A DNA stretch of 64,000 nt from Paracoccus onubensis (GTDB lineage Bacteria > Pseudomonadota > Alphaproteobacteria > Rhodobacterales > Rhodobacteraceae): contig NZ_QZCG01000007.1 of the NCBI RefSeq assembly GCF_003591515.1, forward strand, positions 1 to 64,000, in the 5' to 3' direction. The number at the start of each line of letters is the position of its first letter. The first letter of the stretch is position 1. A model generated the notes under the pieces. That model was not told the DNA's origin and searched no databases. It was given only the letters and a program-made list of their open reading frames with translations. This document shows positions 47,394-55,898 of this stretch, one piece after another. Both the position numbers and the translations under genes were made by a program.

Positions 47394-48313
47394 ACCGACC
47401 GCGCATTCTCGCCCTTACGCCCATTCATCCGCAGGATATAGCGGATCGCATGGCTGCCGATTACGATATCATTCACGATATTGCCCAGGCGGCGGATATC
47501 GAGGTCGTGCTGACGAATGGCGGGCTTGGGTTGTCAACCGAACAGATGGCGGCGCTGCCCGCCCTGCGGCTGATCGCGGTGAATGGCGTCGGTGTTGACG
47601 CCATAGATCTGGACGAGGCGCGCCGCCGCGATATTACCGTGACCACAACCCCTGATGTTCTCTCGCTGGCCGTCGCTGAAATGGCGCTTGGCCTTGCGCT
47701 GGCGGCGGGTCGTCGCATTGCCGAAGGGGACCGCTTCATCCGCGCGGGGGAATGGGCGGATGGCGGCAAGATCGCCCTGGGCGGGTCTGTGCTGGAGCGT
47801 CGTGCCGGTATCCTTGGTTACGGGCGCATTGGCCGCAAGCTGGCCGATCTGCTGCGGGGCATGGGGATGGAGGTATTGTATACGGCACGTTCCGAAAAAT
47901 CCGATTCACCCGATGCCTATCGTCCTGACCCGCTTGCCCTGGCGCGCGATTGCGAATTGCTTTTCGTCACCGCTGCCGGAGGGCAGGATACGCGTGGGCT
48001 GGTCGATGCGGATGTTCTGGCGGCGCTTGGGCCCTTGGGGATCGTTGTCAATGTCGCCCGCGGGCCTGTGGTCGATTCCGCCGCGCTTGCCGATGCCCTG
48101 CAATCGGGACGGATTGCCGGAGCCGGGCTGGATGTGTTCGACGATGAACCTGATGTGCCCGACGCTCTGCTGAACGCGCCGAATTGCGTGCTGGCCCCTC
48201 ATATCGCTTCGGCCACCACCGAGGCACGCCGTGCAATGGCGCAACTCGTGCTGGACAATGTCGCGGCCTATTTCGCGGACCGCCCCCTGCCGACCCCTTA
48301 CAATAACGGCTGA
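47390..48313 (+). CDS. D-2-hydroxyacid dehydrogenase (NAD(P)-dependent)
   Basis: 307 residues of the D-isomer-specific 2-hydroxyacid dehydrogenase family, near the hydroxypyruvate/2-oxogluconate reductases. The dinucleotide motif is GYGRIG (143-148), and the catalytic triad is Arg224 (NVARG), Glu253 (DDEPDVP) and His271 (APHIAS). It would interconvert a 2-oxoacid and a D-2-hydroxyacid. Translational coupling to the ABC transporter ATPase implies that the imported compound, or its 2-oxo derivative, is the substrate. Confidence 0.92.
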   Translation: MNRPRILALTPIHPQDIADRMAADYDIIHDIAQAADIEVVLTNGGLGLSTEQMAALPALRLIAVNGVGVDAIDLDEARRRDITVTTTPDVLSLAVAEMALGLALAAGRRIAEGDRFIRAGEWADGGKIALGGSVLERRAGILGYGRIGRKLADLLRGMGMEVLYTARSEKSDSPDAYRPDPLALARDCELLFVTAAGGQDTRGLVDADVLAALGPLGIVVNVARGPVVDSAALADALQSGRIAGAGLDVFDDEPDVPDALLNAPNCVLAPHIASATTEARRAMAQLVLDNVAAYFADRPLPTPYNNG

Positions 48314-48360
48314 CCGAAGGAGCTGCCTTCGGCTGCACTGTGCCACAGAAGGCCGATCAC

Positions 48361-48831
48361 TCAGACCGGCAAAGCGGTCGTATGCTTGACGCGCCGCAGC
48401 ACGAAATTGCTGGAGGTCGCTGCCACGCTTTCGTGATCAAGCACATGTCCCATCAGGATCCGCTCGTAATCCTGCATATCCTCGACGATGAGATGCAGCA
48501 GGTAATCCCATTCACCTGAAACGGAATAGGCCGCGAGGATAGTCGGTTCCGCTTCCATGGCCCGCTGAAAACTGGCGCGGGCGCGAGGCCCCTGGGATTT
48601 CATCCGCACATGGCAGAACACGTCCAGTGTCCGACCAAGCGCGACCGGATCGACAAGCCGCACATGCGGGCCAAGAACCCCTGCCTGCTCCAAGGCGCGG
48701 ATACGCCTCCAGCAGGAGCTTGCGGATGCATTCACCCGCTCGGCCAGGGTATTGGCTCCCAGTGAGGCGTCCTTCTGCAGGATGGTCAGAATTTTCCGAT
48801 CCAGATCATCAAGATGAAAATATTCGGTCAT
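48361..48831 (-). CDS. Lrp/AsnC family transcriptional regulator
   Basis: 156 residues from ATG 48831; a further in-frame ATG at 48858 adds nine residues. The N-terminal helix-turn-helix (LDDLDRKILTILQKDASLGANTLAERVNASASSCWRRIRAL) is followed by the RAM ligand domain (ILAAYSVSGEWDYLLHLIVEDMQDYE). Family members respond to amino acids. It is divergent from the 2-oxoacid dehydrogenase genes with a 173-bp gap, the arrangement of a local activator or repressor for them. A 13-bp palindrome lies at its 5' end. Confidence 0.93.
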   Translation of the reverse strand: MTEYFHLDDLDRKILTILQKDASLGANTLAERVNASASSCWRRIRALEQAGVLGPHVRLVDPVALGRTLDVFCHVRMKSQGPRARASFQRAMEAEPTILAAYSVSGEWDYLLHLIVEDMQDYERILMGHVLDHESVAATSSNFVLRRVKHTTALPV

Positions 48832-48848
48832 AACTTTGCCATTATCGA

Positions 48849-48861
48849 TGAATTTCATTCA
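48849..48861. promoter_or_regulatory. AT-rich palindrome at the start of the lrp-type gene
   Basis: TGAATTTCATTCA has perfect 5-bp arms around TTC, inside a locally AT-rich stretch between the divergent regulator and the E1 gene. Lrp proteins prefer AT-rich dyads, so this is a candidate operator. If the longer start at 48858 is used, the dyad overlaps it. Confidence 0.4.
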
Positions 48862-49004
48862 AATTTATGCATTCCGAAAAGAACGTTGGTCAAGTCATAT
48901 CGGGGCAGGGGATGTATTCTAACGGCAGCAAACTGTCTGCCCGTACCCGGTTTCGCGCCAACTAGGACGCGTCGGCGCGGCAAGGCAATGACCGGAGGCC
49001 GCCG

Positions 49005-51083
49005 ATGATCCACGACATACCCCAGAAAACCCGGAGCAATGCGGCTGGATTCGGGCATGATTGGCCGCGCGTTCTGTCCACAATGGCGCTGTCCCGCGCC
49101 CTTGACCGGATGGAGGAAGAACATCTGGTCCCGGCAAAAAAGGTTCTCTACCAGTTTTCCGCCCGTGGCCACGACATGGCGCAGATCTTGCTGGGCCTTC
49201 AATTGACCGGGCGGCATGACGCGATTTGCGGCTATTACCGGTCGCGGCCTATCCTGCTATCGCTGGAAGTCGACCCGGTAGAGGCGCTTGCCGCGGCGAT
49301 GGGCCGGTCGGGCGGCTATTCCGATGGCCGCGATATCGGCGTGGTCTTCAACCATCCCAACCCGGACGGCGCGACCGCGCTGCCGATGTGCGGGGGTGTC
49401 GGTGCGCAATTCACGCCGACGGCGGGATGGGCGCAGGCGCTGGATTATCATGCCCGGCAGATGGGCTCGGCGGATCACGGGAATTCCATCGCGGTTGCCT
49501 TGGGTGGGGACGGGTCGGTCGCGACCAATGGTTTCTGGTCGGCCCTGATGATCGCGACCACCCGGAAATTGCCGATGCTGTTTTATATCGAGGATAACGG
49601 CTATGGGATCTCTGTGCCGTCCGGCTTCAATTCGCCTGGCGGTGATATCGCCGCCAATCTTGCCTCGTGGTCGGGACTGACGATTTTTTCAGGCGATGGA
49701 ACCGAACCCGAAGAGGCCGCGCGCCTGACGGCCGAGGCCGTCGCCCATGTGCGGATTTCCCGCGCACCCGCCCTGCTGCGTCTGACTGTTCCGCGCTTGC
49801 AGGGTCACAGCTATCAGGACACGCAGACCTATAAATCGGACGCGGTGATCGCAGCCGAACGTGCCCGCGACCCCTGGGACAAACTGAAATCATATCTGGT
49901 GCCTGACCGTCTCGATGCCTCGGAATGGACCCGCGTGACCGAGGCGGCAGATGCTCGTGCCGAGGCCGCGCGGGAAGCGGCGGAAGCCCGCGATATCCCG
50001 GAACCCAAGACCGTCACGCAACATGTCTTTTTCGAGGGCGAGATGCAGCGGATGGGTGGGCTGCACAATCACGGTTATATCCCGCCCAAGGCCTGCGCCG
50101 ATCCCGATCCGCAGGGCGCGCGGCTGAACATGGTCACGGCGATCCGCCGCACGCTGGAGCAGGAGATGATTCTGAATGAGCGTGTCGTCCTGTTCGGCGA
50201 GGATATCGGACCGAAAGGCGGTGTGCATGCCGTGACGCTTGGTTTGCAGGAGAAATTCGGCGAGAACCGGGTTTTCGATACCAGCCTGTCCGAGGAGGGG
50301 ATCGTGGGCCGCGCTGTCGGCATGGCGGTGGCCGGATTGATGCCGGTGCCGGAAATCCAGTTCCGCAAATATGCCGAACCTGCCACCGAACAGATCAATG
50401 ATTGCGGCACGATGCGCTGGCGCAGCGCCAACCGTTTCGCCGCGCCGATGGTGTTGCGCATGGCCGGCGGCTTTTTCAAATGCGGCGATCCGTGGCACAG
50501 CCAGACGAACGAGGTTGCCTTTGTTCACAATCCCGGCTGGAAATTCGCGGTCCCCTCGAATGCCGAGGACGCCGTGGGGCTTTTGCGAACCGCCCTCCGC
50601 GGTAATGATCCGGTGATCTTCTTCGAACATCGCGCGATGCTGGATTTGCCCTGGGCGCGCCGGCCCTGGCCCGGCGATGCCTTTGCCCTGCCCTTTGGAA
50701 AGGCGAAGATCACCCGCCCGGGCAAGGCTTTGACCGTGGTGACATGGGGAGCCATGGTTCCCCGCTGCGAAGAGGCGGCAGAGGGACGGGATGCGGAAGT
50801 GATCGATCTGCGCACCCTGATGCCATGGGATAGCGAACTGGTGCTGGATTCGGTTCGCCGTACGGGCCGCTGCTTGATCGTGCATGAGGATTTGCAGACC
50901 GCCGGTTTCGGAGCCGAGATCGCAGCCCGGGTTGCCGATGAAGCCTTTCTTGATCTTGACGCGCCGGTTGCACGGCTGACGATGCCCGACATTCCCTCGC
51001 CCCATAATCCGGTGCTGCTGGAACATGTCGTGCCCTCTGTCGCGTCGATTGCCGCGAAGATCGACGCGTTGAAAGGGTTCTGA
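49005..51083 (+). CDS. Fused 2-oxoacid dehydrogenase E1 (alpha-beta)
   Basis: 692 residues. Thiamine-diphosphate-dependent decarboxylase with alpha and beta parts in one chain. The alpha part (about 1-340) has SARGHDMAQILLGLQLTG and the TPP motif GDGSVATNGFWSALMIATTRK with IEDNGYGIS. The beta part (about 365-692) has LNMVTAIRRTLEQEMILNERVVLFGEDIG and the C-terminal transketolase-like domain. The sequence is closest to branched-chain or acetoin-type complexes rather than housekeeping pyruvate dehydrogenase. GGAGG precedes the ATG. E2 follows after 3 bp; no E3 is adjacent. Confidence 0.9.
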   Translation: MIHDIPQKTRSNAAGFGHDWPRVLSTMALSRALDRMEEEHLVPAKKVLYQFSARGHDMAQILLGLQLTGRHDAICGYYRSRPILLSLEVDPVEALAAAMGRSGGYSDGRDIGVVFNHPNPDGATALPMCGGVGAQFTPTAGWAQALDYHARQMGSADHGNSIAVALGGDGSVATNGFWSALMIATTRKLPMLFYIEDNGYGISVPSGFNSPGGDIAANLASWSGLTIFSGDGTEPEEAARLTAEAVAHVRISRAPALLRLTVPRLQGHSYQDTQTYKSDAVIAAERARDPWDKLKSYLVPDRLDASEWTRVTEAADARAEAAREAAEARDIPEPKTVTQHVFFEGEMQRMGGLHNHGYIPPKACADPDPQGARLNMVTAIRRTLEQEMILNERVVLFGEDIGPKGGVHAVTLGLQEKFGENRVFDTSLSEEGIVGRAVGMAVAGLMPVPEIQFRKYAEPATEQINDCGTMRWRSANRFAAPMVLRMAGGFFKCGDPWHSQTNEVAFVHNPGWKFAVPSNAEDAVGLLRTALRGNDPVIFFEHRAMLDLPWARRPWPGDAFALPFGKAKITRPGKALTVVTWGAMVPRCEEAAEGRDAEVIDLRTLMPWDSELVLDSVRRTGRCLIVHEDLQTAGFGAEIAARVADEAFLDLDAPVARLTMPDIPSPHNPVLLEHVVPSVASIAAKIDALKGF

Positions 51084-51086
51084 GCC

Positions 51087-52313
51087 ATGCATGACGTGAT
51101 TGTCCCGCTCGAGCAGGAGGGAACGCAGGCCAAGGTTCTGGACTGGTACGTGAAGCCCGGCCAGCGGGTGTCAGAGGGCGACCCGCTGGTCGAGCTCGAG
51201 ACGGATAAGGTGACGGTGGAAATCCCTGCGCCTGTCGCCGGCATCCTTCGGGAGATCCTGCTGGCGCCGGGAAGCGAGGCGAAGCCCGGCGGGATTCTGG
51301 CCCGGATCGAAACTGTCGCCAAATCCGATACCGGTGGCGCCAAGATGAAAATTCCGGCAAGGACCGCCCGGGATAGCTCTGTCCCGGAACCGTCTCCCGC
51401 TGCTTGCGTGACCCGCGAAACCCGTCATTCGCCCGCAGTCCGCAAAGCCCTTGCCGAGACCGGTCTGGATCCGGCGAAGCTGACGGGGACCGGCAGGCAT
51501 GGCCGCCTGACCCGCGAGGATGTCCGCCATGCCGCTGCCAGGGCAGATATCCGGCATGAACCGGCTCCGGGCTGTGTCTCGGCCCATACCGGCATAGCGG
51601 CAGAGGGCGCTTCCGGAGGTTCGACCTTCGTGCCTCATGACCGCATGCGCCTGCGCATTGCCGGGAACATGTTGCACTCGGTTACGACGGCCCCGCAGGT
51701 CACCGCTGTTTTCGAAGCCGATTTCGGTCCGTTGATGGCGCATCGCGACGCCCATCGAAAGGCGCTGGAAACCGAAGGGATTCCCCTGAGTTACACTGCC
51801 TATATCGTTCACGCCTGTGTCGCGGCCATGATGAAGGTCCCTGCGGTCAACAGTCGATGGCACGATAACGGGCTGGAGATTTTCGGCGATGTGAATATCG
51901 GTATCGGTACGGCGCTTGGGGACAAGGGGCTGGTCGTGCCGGTGATCCGTCAGGCCCAGAACCTGTCGCTGAAAGGGATCGCAGCGCGGATTCAAGATCT
52001 GACTACGCGTGCCCGTGATGGGAAACTGACTGCCGCCGACATGTCCGGCGGCACCTTTACCATTTCCAATCATGGCGTGTCCGGTTCGCTTTTGGCAGCC
52101 CCGATCATCATCAATCAGCCGCAATCGGCGATCCTTGGGGTCGGCAAGCTGGAAAAGCGTGTGGTTGTGCGGCAGGTGGACGGCAGTGACTCGATCCAGA
52201 TCCGGCCTATGGCCTATGTCTCGCTGACCATTGACCATCGCGTGCTGGATGGCCACCAGACGAATAGCTGGCTGTCAGCATTCGTTGCGGCACTGGAAAG
52301 CTGGAAACCCTGA
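51087..52313 (+). CDS. 2-oxoacid dehydrogenase E2 acyltransferase
   Basis: 408 residues. One N-terminal lipoyl domain with Lys41 (LVELETDKVTVEIP) as the probable lipoylated residue, a peripheral subunit-binding domain at about 112-146 (SPAVRKALAETGLDPAKLTG), and a C-terminal acyltransferase domain with catalytic His384 and Asp388 (HRVLDG). It carries the acyl group from the E1 encoded just upstream to CoA. The lipoamide dehydrogenase must come from elsewhere. A weak hairpin follows in the convergent gap. Confidence 0.93.
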   Translation: MHDVIVPLEQEGTQAKVLDWYVKPGQRVSEGDPLVELETDKVTVEIPAPVAGILREILLAPGSEAKPGGILARIETVAKSDTGGAKMKIPARTARDSSVPEPSPAACVTRETRHSPAVRKALAETGLDPAKLTGTGRHGRLTREDVRHAAARADIRHEPAPGCVSAHTGIAAEGASGGSTFVPHDRMRLRIAGNMLHSVTTAPQVTAVFEADFGPLMAHRDAHRKALETEGIPLSYTAYIVHACVAAMMKVPAVNSRWHDNGLEIFGDVNIGIGTALGDKGLVVPVIRQAQNLSLKGIAARIQDLTTRARDGKLTAADMSGGTFTISNHGVSGSLLAAPIIINQPQSAILGVGKLEKRVVVRQVDGSDSIQIRPMAYVSLTIDHRVLDGHQTNSWLSAFVAALESWKP

Positions 52314-52457
52314 AACGGCTATCGCTGCGATCGTCCTGATCGGTAAACACGCCTCGCCCTTCTTCTTCACCCAGATATCCCGGCTATCAGCAGGCGTACC
52401 GCCATCCCGCGGAGTCGGATGTGGCCCGCCCTGATGACGGGCTTCGGATGCGGGGTT

Positions 52458-53387
52458 TCAAGCCCCGCCCGTATTTTCCCGTACCAGTTCCGCGTAAAGC
52501 TCCCTGATCCGCCGTGTCATCGGCCTGTCGCCAGTGCCAATGGGCTTACCGTCGATCGAGGCCACCGGCGTCTGTGCTCCGAAACTTCCTGTCAGGAAGG
52601 CTTCATCCGCGCCGTAAGCCTCGTAAAGCGAGAAATTCTTCTGGAAGACGGGGATACCCTCTGCCTGGCAAAGCGCGATGACCTTTGCCCGGGTTACTCC
52701 GTTCATGCAGTAATCCCCGGTCGAGGTCCAAATCTCGCCCCGGCGCACGATGAAGAAATTGCAGGCATTTGTGGTATTCACGAACCCATGCGGATCAAGC
52801 ATCAACGCCTCTTCCGCGCCCGCCGCTTCGGCTTGCAGGCAGGCGATGATGCAGTTGAGCTTCGAATGACTGTTGAACTTCGGATCCTGACTTGTCGGCA
52901 AGCCGCGCACCTGTGGTACGGTGGCCAGCCGGATCCCTTTGGTCTGAAGACTTTCTACCGGTTTCGAATGTTCGAGGATCATGACGATTGTCGGCCCCGA
53001 GCGGCTGAGACCCGGATGCTGGAACGGTTTGTCCTTCACGCCGCGCGTACACATCAGCCGGCAATGGACATCCGTTGTCATTCCATTCGCCTCGGCGGTT
53101 CGGTTCAGGGCGTCGAGAATCTCGTCTTTCGTCATGCCGACATCCAGCGACACCGCTTTGCACGAGTTGAAGAAACGATCCATATGCTCGTCGAAAAAGG
53201 CCCATTTTCCGTTATAAAGACGCATCCCTTCCCACATCCCGTCGCCCAGCATAAAGCCCGAGTCGTAGACCGAAACCTTTGCCTCGTCCCGATGCACGAT
53301 GTCGCCGTTTACATAGATCCTGATATCGCGATTGCGGATGTCTTCCGCCGCTTCATGGGTAGAGTGGCTATGACTGTTCGTATTCAT
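52458..53387 (-). CDS. Class IV (BCAT/D-amino-acid type) aminotransferase, atypical PLP site
   Basis: 309 residues of PLP fold type IV. ATG 53387 gives a His/Ser-rich head, then IYVNGDIVHRDEAKVSVYDSG and the GDGMWEGMRLYNG loop. Lys176 (SHSKLNC) is the probable PLP lysine, and the GVTR phosphate loop and TGSFG segment follow. Where branched-chain aminotransferases have the pyridine-contacting Glu (motif SEGAGENLF) this protein reads NTTNACNFF, so the Glu is replaced by Thr205. It may be a transaminase with altered chemistry or a lyase. It converges on the E2 gene, suggesting a 2-oxoacid supply role. Confidence 0.8.
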   Translation of the reverse strand: MNTNSHSHSTHEAAEDIRNRDIRIYVNGDIVHRDEAKVSVYDSGFMLGDGMWEGMRLYNGKWAFFDEHMDRFFNSCKAVSLDVGMTKDEILDALNRTAEANGMTTDVHCRLMCTRGVKDKPFQHPGLSRSGPTIVMILEHSKPVESLQTKGIRLATVPQVRGLPTSQDPKFNSHSKLNCIIACLQAEAAGAEEALMLDPHGFVNTTNACNFFIVRRGEIWTSTGDYCMNGVTRAKVIALCQAEGIPVFQKNFSLYEAYGADEAFLTGSFGAQTPVASIDGKPIGTGDRPMTRRIRELYAELVRENTGGA

Positions 53388-53642
53388 TGACCGGCCTGTC
53401 CTGAGTTTCGATGGAAAGCGCTGCCGCGCGTCAGGGCCAGTAAAACCCTCTCTACTGGCCATGTCGAGGGCAGAAGACGGCCAGCGAAGGCCCGGCAGCG
53501 AACGGGCGGTTCGCCGCCATGGCAGGGTAATGTCCGGCGCAGCAGAACGCGGTTACTTCGGAACGGGGCGGATTGACAGGCTCGCAAAAGGATCGAGACC
53601 GCGTATTTACGTTGATGCGCGATGGCTTAGAATGGCGGTATC

Positions 53643-54959
53643 ATGGCCGATCTTTTCGACACACCCTCTGCCGCCAATCCACCGCCCGATCCGGCGCTGA
53701 GTCCGCTTGCCGACCGCATCCGCCCGACACGGCTGGATGAGGTGATCGGGCAGGACAAGGTGCTTGGCCCGGATGGCCCTTTGGGCTCGATGCTGGCGGC
53801 GGGAAGCCTGTCGTCGCTGATCCTGTGGGGACCTCCGGGTGTGGGCAAGACGACCATCGCGCGGTTGCTTGCCGACGAGACCGATAGAAGCTTCGTGCAG
53901 ATCAGTGCGATTTTCTCGGGGGTGCCGGAACTGCGCAAGGTGTTCGAAGCCGCGAAACTGCGGCGCGGAACGGGGCGGGGGACGCTGCTTTTCGTTGATG
54001 AAATTCACCGTTTCAACAAGGCGCAGCAGGACAGTTTCCTGCCGCATATGGAGGATGGCACCATCCTTCTGGTCGGCGCCACGACCGAGAACCCATCTTT
54101 CGAGTTGAACGCCGCGGTGATGTCGCGTGCGCAGGTGATCGTGCTGGAACGGCTGAACCTTGCCGATCTTGAACGGCTCGCGCAACGGGCTGAAAAAGAA
54201 CTGGGCCGCAAACTGCCGCTGACCGCCGAGGCGCGGGAAGCGCTGTTGGAGATGGCGGACGGCGACGGGCGCGCGGTGCTGAACCTGATCGAACAGGTCG
54301 CGGCGTGGAAAACCGATCAGCCACTGGATGTGCAGGCGATGGCACAGCGGCTGATGCGGCGGGCGGCCAAATATGACAAATCCGGGGACGAGCATTACAA
54401 CCTGATCTCGGCATTGCATAAGTCGGTGCGGGGATCGGATCCGGATGCCGCGCTTTACTGGTTCGCCCGGATGCTGGAAGGGGGCGAGGATCCCCGTTAT
54501 CTTGCCCGCCGCATCACCCGGATGGCGATCGAGGATATCGGTCTGGCAGATCCGGCCGCGTCGCGGCATTGCCTGGATGCCTGGGCGATGTATGAGCGAT
54601 TGGGCAGCCCCGAGGGCGAGCTGGCTTTGGCGCAAGCGGTGATCTATCTGGCGCTGTCGCCCAAATCGAACGCCGGTTACGTGGCCTATAAAGGGGCGCG
54701 GGCCGAGGCGAAACACACCGGCAGCCTGATGCCGCCCGCCCATATCCTGAACGCGCCCACCCAGATGATGAAGGATCAGGGCTATGGTGCAGGCTATGCC
54801 TATGATCACGATGCCGAGGATGGTTTCTCGGGGCAGGATTATTTCCCCGAGGGCATGAAGCGCCCGGTTCTGTATACTCCCGTCGAGCGTGGCTTCGAGC
54901 GCGAGTTGAAGAAGCGGCTGGACTGGTTCGTTTCCCGGCGGCTCAAGCGCGGGGGGTGA
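53643..54959 (+). CDS. rarA: Replication-associated recombination protein RarA (MgsA)
   Basis: 438 residues. AAA+ ATPase acting at stalled replication forks. RPTRLDEVIGQDKVLGPDGPL, Walker A GPPGVGKTTIARLL, Walker B LLFVDEIHRFNKAQQD, sensor 1 GATTENPSFELN and the C-terminal tetramerisation domain (YDKSGDEHYNLISALHKSVRGSD, ARRITRMAIEDIGLADP) are canonical. Divergent from the aminotransferase; the 255-bp gap between them holds no supported gene. Confidence 0.96.
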   Translation: MADLFDTPSAANPPPDPALSPLADRIRPTRLDEVIGQDKVLGPDGPLGSMLAAGSLSSLILWGPPGVGKTTIARLLADETDRSFVQISAIFSGVPELRKVFEAAKLRRGTGRGTLLFVDEIHRFNKAQQDSFLPHMEDGTILLVGATTENPSFELNAAVMSRAQVIVLERLNLADLERLAQRAEKELGRKLPLTAEAREALLEMADGDGRAVLNLIEQVAAWKTDQPLDVQAMAQRLMRRAAKYDKSGDEHYNLISALHKSVRGSDPDAALYWFARMLEGGEDPRYLARRITRMAIEDIGLADPAASRHCLDAWAMYERLGSPEGELALAQAVIYLALSPKSNAGYVAYKGARAEAKHTGSLMPPAHILNAPTQMMKDQGYGAGYAYDHDAEDGFSGQDYFPEGMKRPVLYTPVERGFERELKKRLDWFVSRRLKRGG

Positions 54960-55181
54960 GGCATGGAAGAGTCGGCAGCATAATCTCCCAACTGCTCGAA
55001 CTTGCCGGGTTCCGAAGAGGACAGCGATATTTCGCTTACCGCTATCCGGTTGATCTTGCGGTCGGAAAAATCTGCATACAAGTTTATGTAGACACGAAAC
55101 CTCGCTAGGGACTCAACCGGTTCGCCGGAACCTATTTCGGAATGTCACGTTGAAATTCATATGAAGGACAAGGATAGACAG

Positions 55182-55328
55182 ATGCAAAATAAAATGCTCG
55201 GAACGGTACTGCTTCTGGCTGTAATGGCTGTATCGGCTTGCGAAACCGTACAGGGTGCGGGGCGAGACATGCAAACCGCCGGTCAGATGGTTCAACAGGA
55301 AAGCGCCGACGCTCAATACGGGATGTAA
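55182..55328 (+). CDS. Entericidin-like small lipoprotein
   Basis: 48 residues. A hydrophobic signal (MLGTVLLLAVMAV) ends in a lipobox VSAC with the lipidated Cys at residue 20. The mature part ETVQGAGRDMQTAGQMVQQ has the entericidin pattern (C-x-T-V-x-G-x-G-x-D-x-x-x-x-G). AGGA lies eight bases before ATG 55182; an in-frame ATG at 55161 has no comparable site. Entericidins are abundant envelope lipoproteins; a toxin or antidote role cannot be inferred from one copy. A hairpin terminator follows. Confidence 0.85.
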   Translation: MQNKMLGTVLLLAVMAVSACETVQGAGRDMQTAGQMVQQESADAQYGM

Positions 55329-55376
55329 CTTCCCGATCTGACGGGCTTTTGCCTGTATTGGGATGGCGCAAAACCG

Positions 55377-55407
55377 CAACCGGTTCCTGTAAGGGTGCCG
55401 GTTGTTT
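55377..55407 (+). terminator. Terminator after the entericidin-like gene
   Basis: CAACCGG (55377-55383) and CCGGTTG (55398-55404) pair perfectly around a 14-nt loop, followed by TTTC. This fits a short intrinsic terminator isolating the small gene from crcB. Confidence 0.6.
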
Positions 55408-55523
55408 CATCTTGATCCGGATGAGGTCGTGCAGGCTGGGCATGGGAAATTCCAGGCAGCCTGGCCTTGGAATTGCGGTTCTGACCGGTTGACTTTACCT
55501 GCATCCGGACCCACTACCAGCGC

Positions 55524-55898
55524 ATGATGAACCCCTTTCTTCAGGTTGCCCTTGGCGGAGCGATTGGCGCGACGGCGCGCTATGCCGTTTATCGTGCTCT
55601 GATCTGGCATGGGCCGGGTTTTCCCGTTGCAACCGCCGCCGTCAATGTTCTGGGCAGTTTCGTGATGGGTCTGCTTGCCGCTGGCATGGCGCATAGATGG
55701 GGCAATGCCTATGCGCCTTTTCTGCTGACCGGCGTTCTGGGAGGCTTCACCACCTTTTCCGCCTTTTCGCTGGATGCGTTGACGCTGTGGGAAAGGGGCC
55801 AGGTGCCGGGAGCGGCGATCTATGTCGTGGCCTCGGTTCTGCTGTCACTGATAGCTGTCATTGCCGGTCTGGCTGTGGGGCGGGGAATAATCACATGA
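55524..55898 (+). CDS. crcB: Fluoride exporter CrcB/Fluc
   Basis: 124 residues with four predicted membrane helices. The family signature residues are visible: GGAIGATARYAVYR, NVLGSFVMGLLAAG with the conserved Asn, and GVLGGFTTFSAFSLDAL with the phenylalanine box and the Thr/Ser of the pore. It forms a dimeric fluoride channel in the inner membrane. It overlaps rluC as ATGA. I could not find a convincing fluoride riboswitch upstream. Confidence 0.95.
   Translation: MMNPFLQVALGGAIGATARYAVYRALIWHGPGFPVATAAVNVLGSFVMGLLAAGMAHRWGNAYAPFLLTGVLGGFTTFSAFSLDALTLWERGQVPGAAIYVVASVLLSLIAVIAGLAVGRGIIT

Noticed and set aside
55329..55523. Possible fluoride riboswitch upstream of crcB
   Set aside because: A GATGG string is present but the conserved pseudoknot and the rest of the motif could not be found; the region is better explained by the terminator of the small lipoprotein gene.
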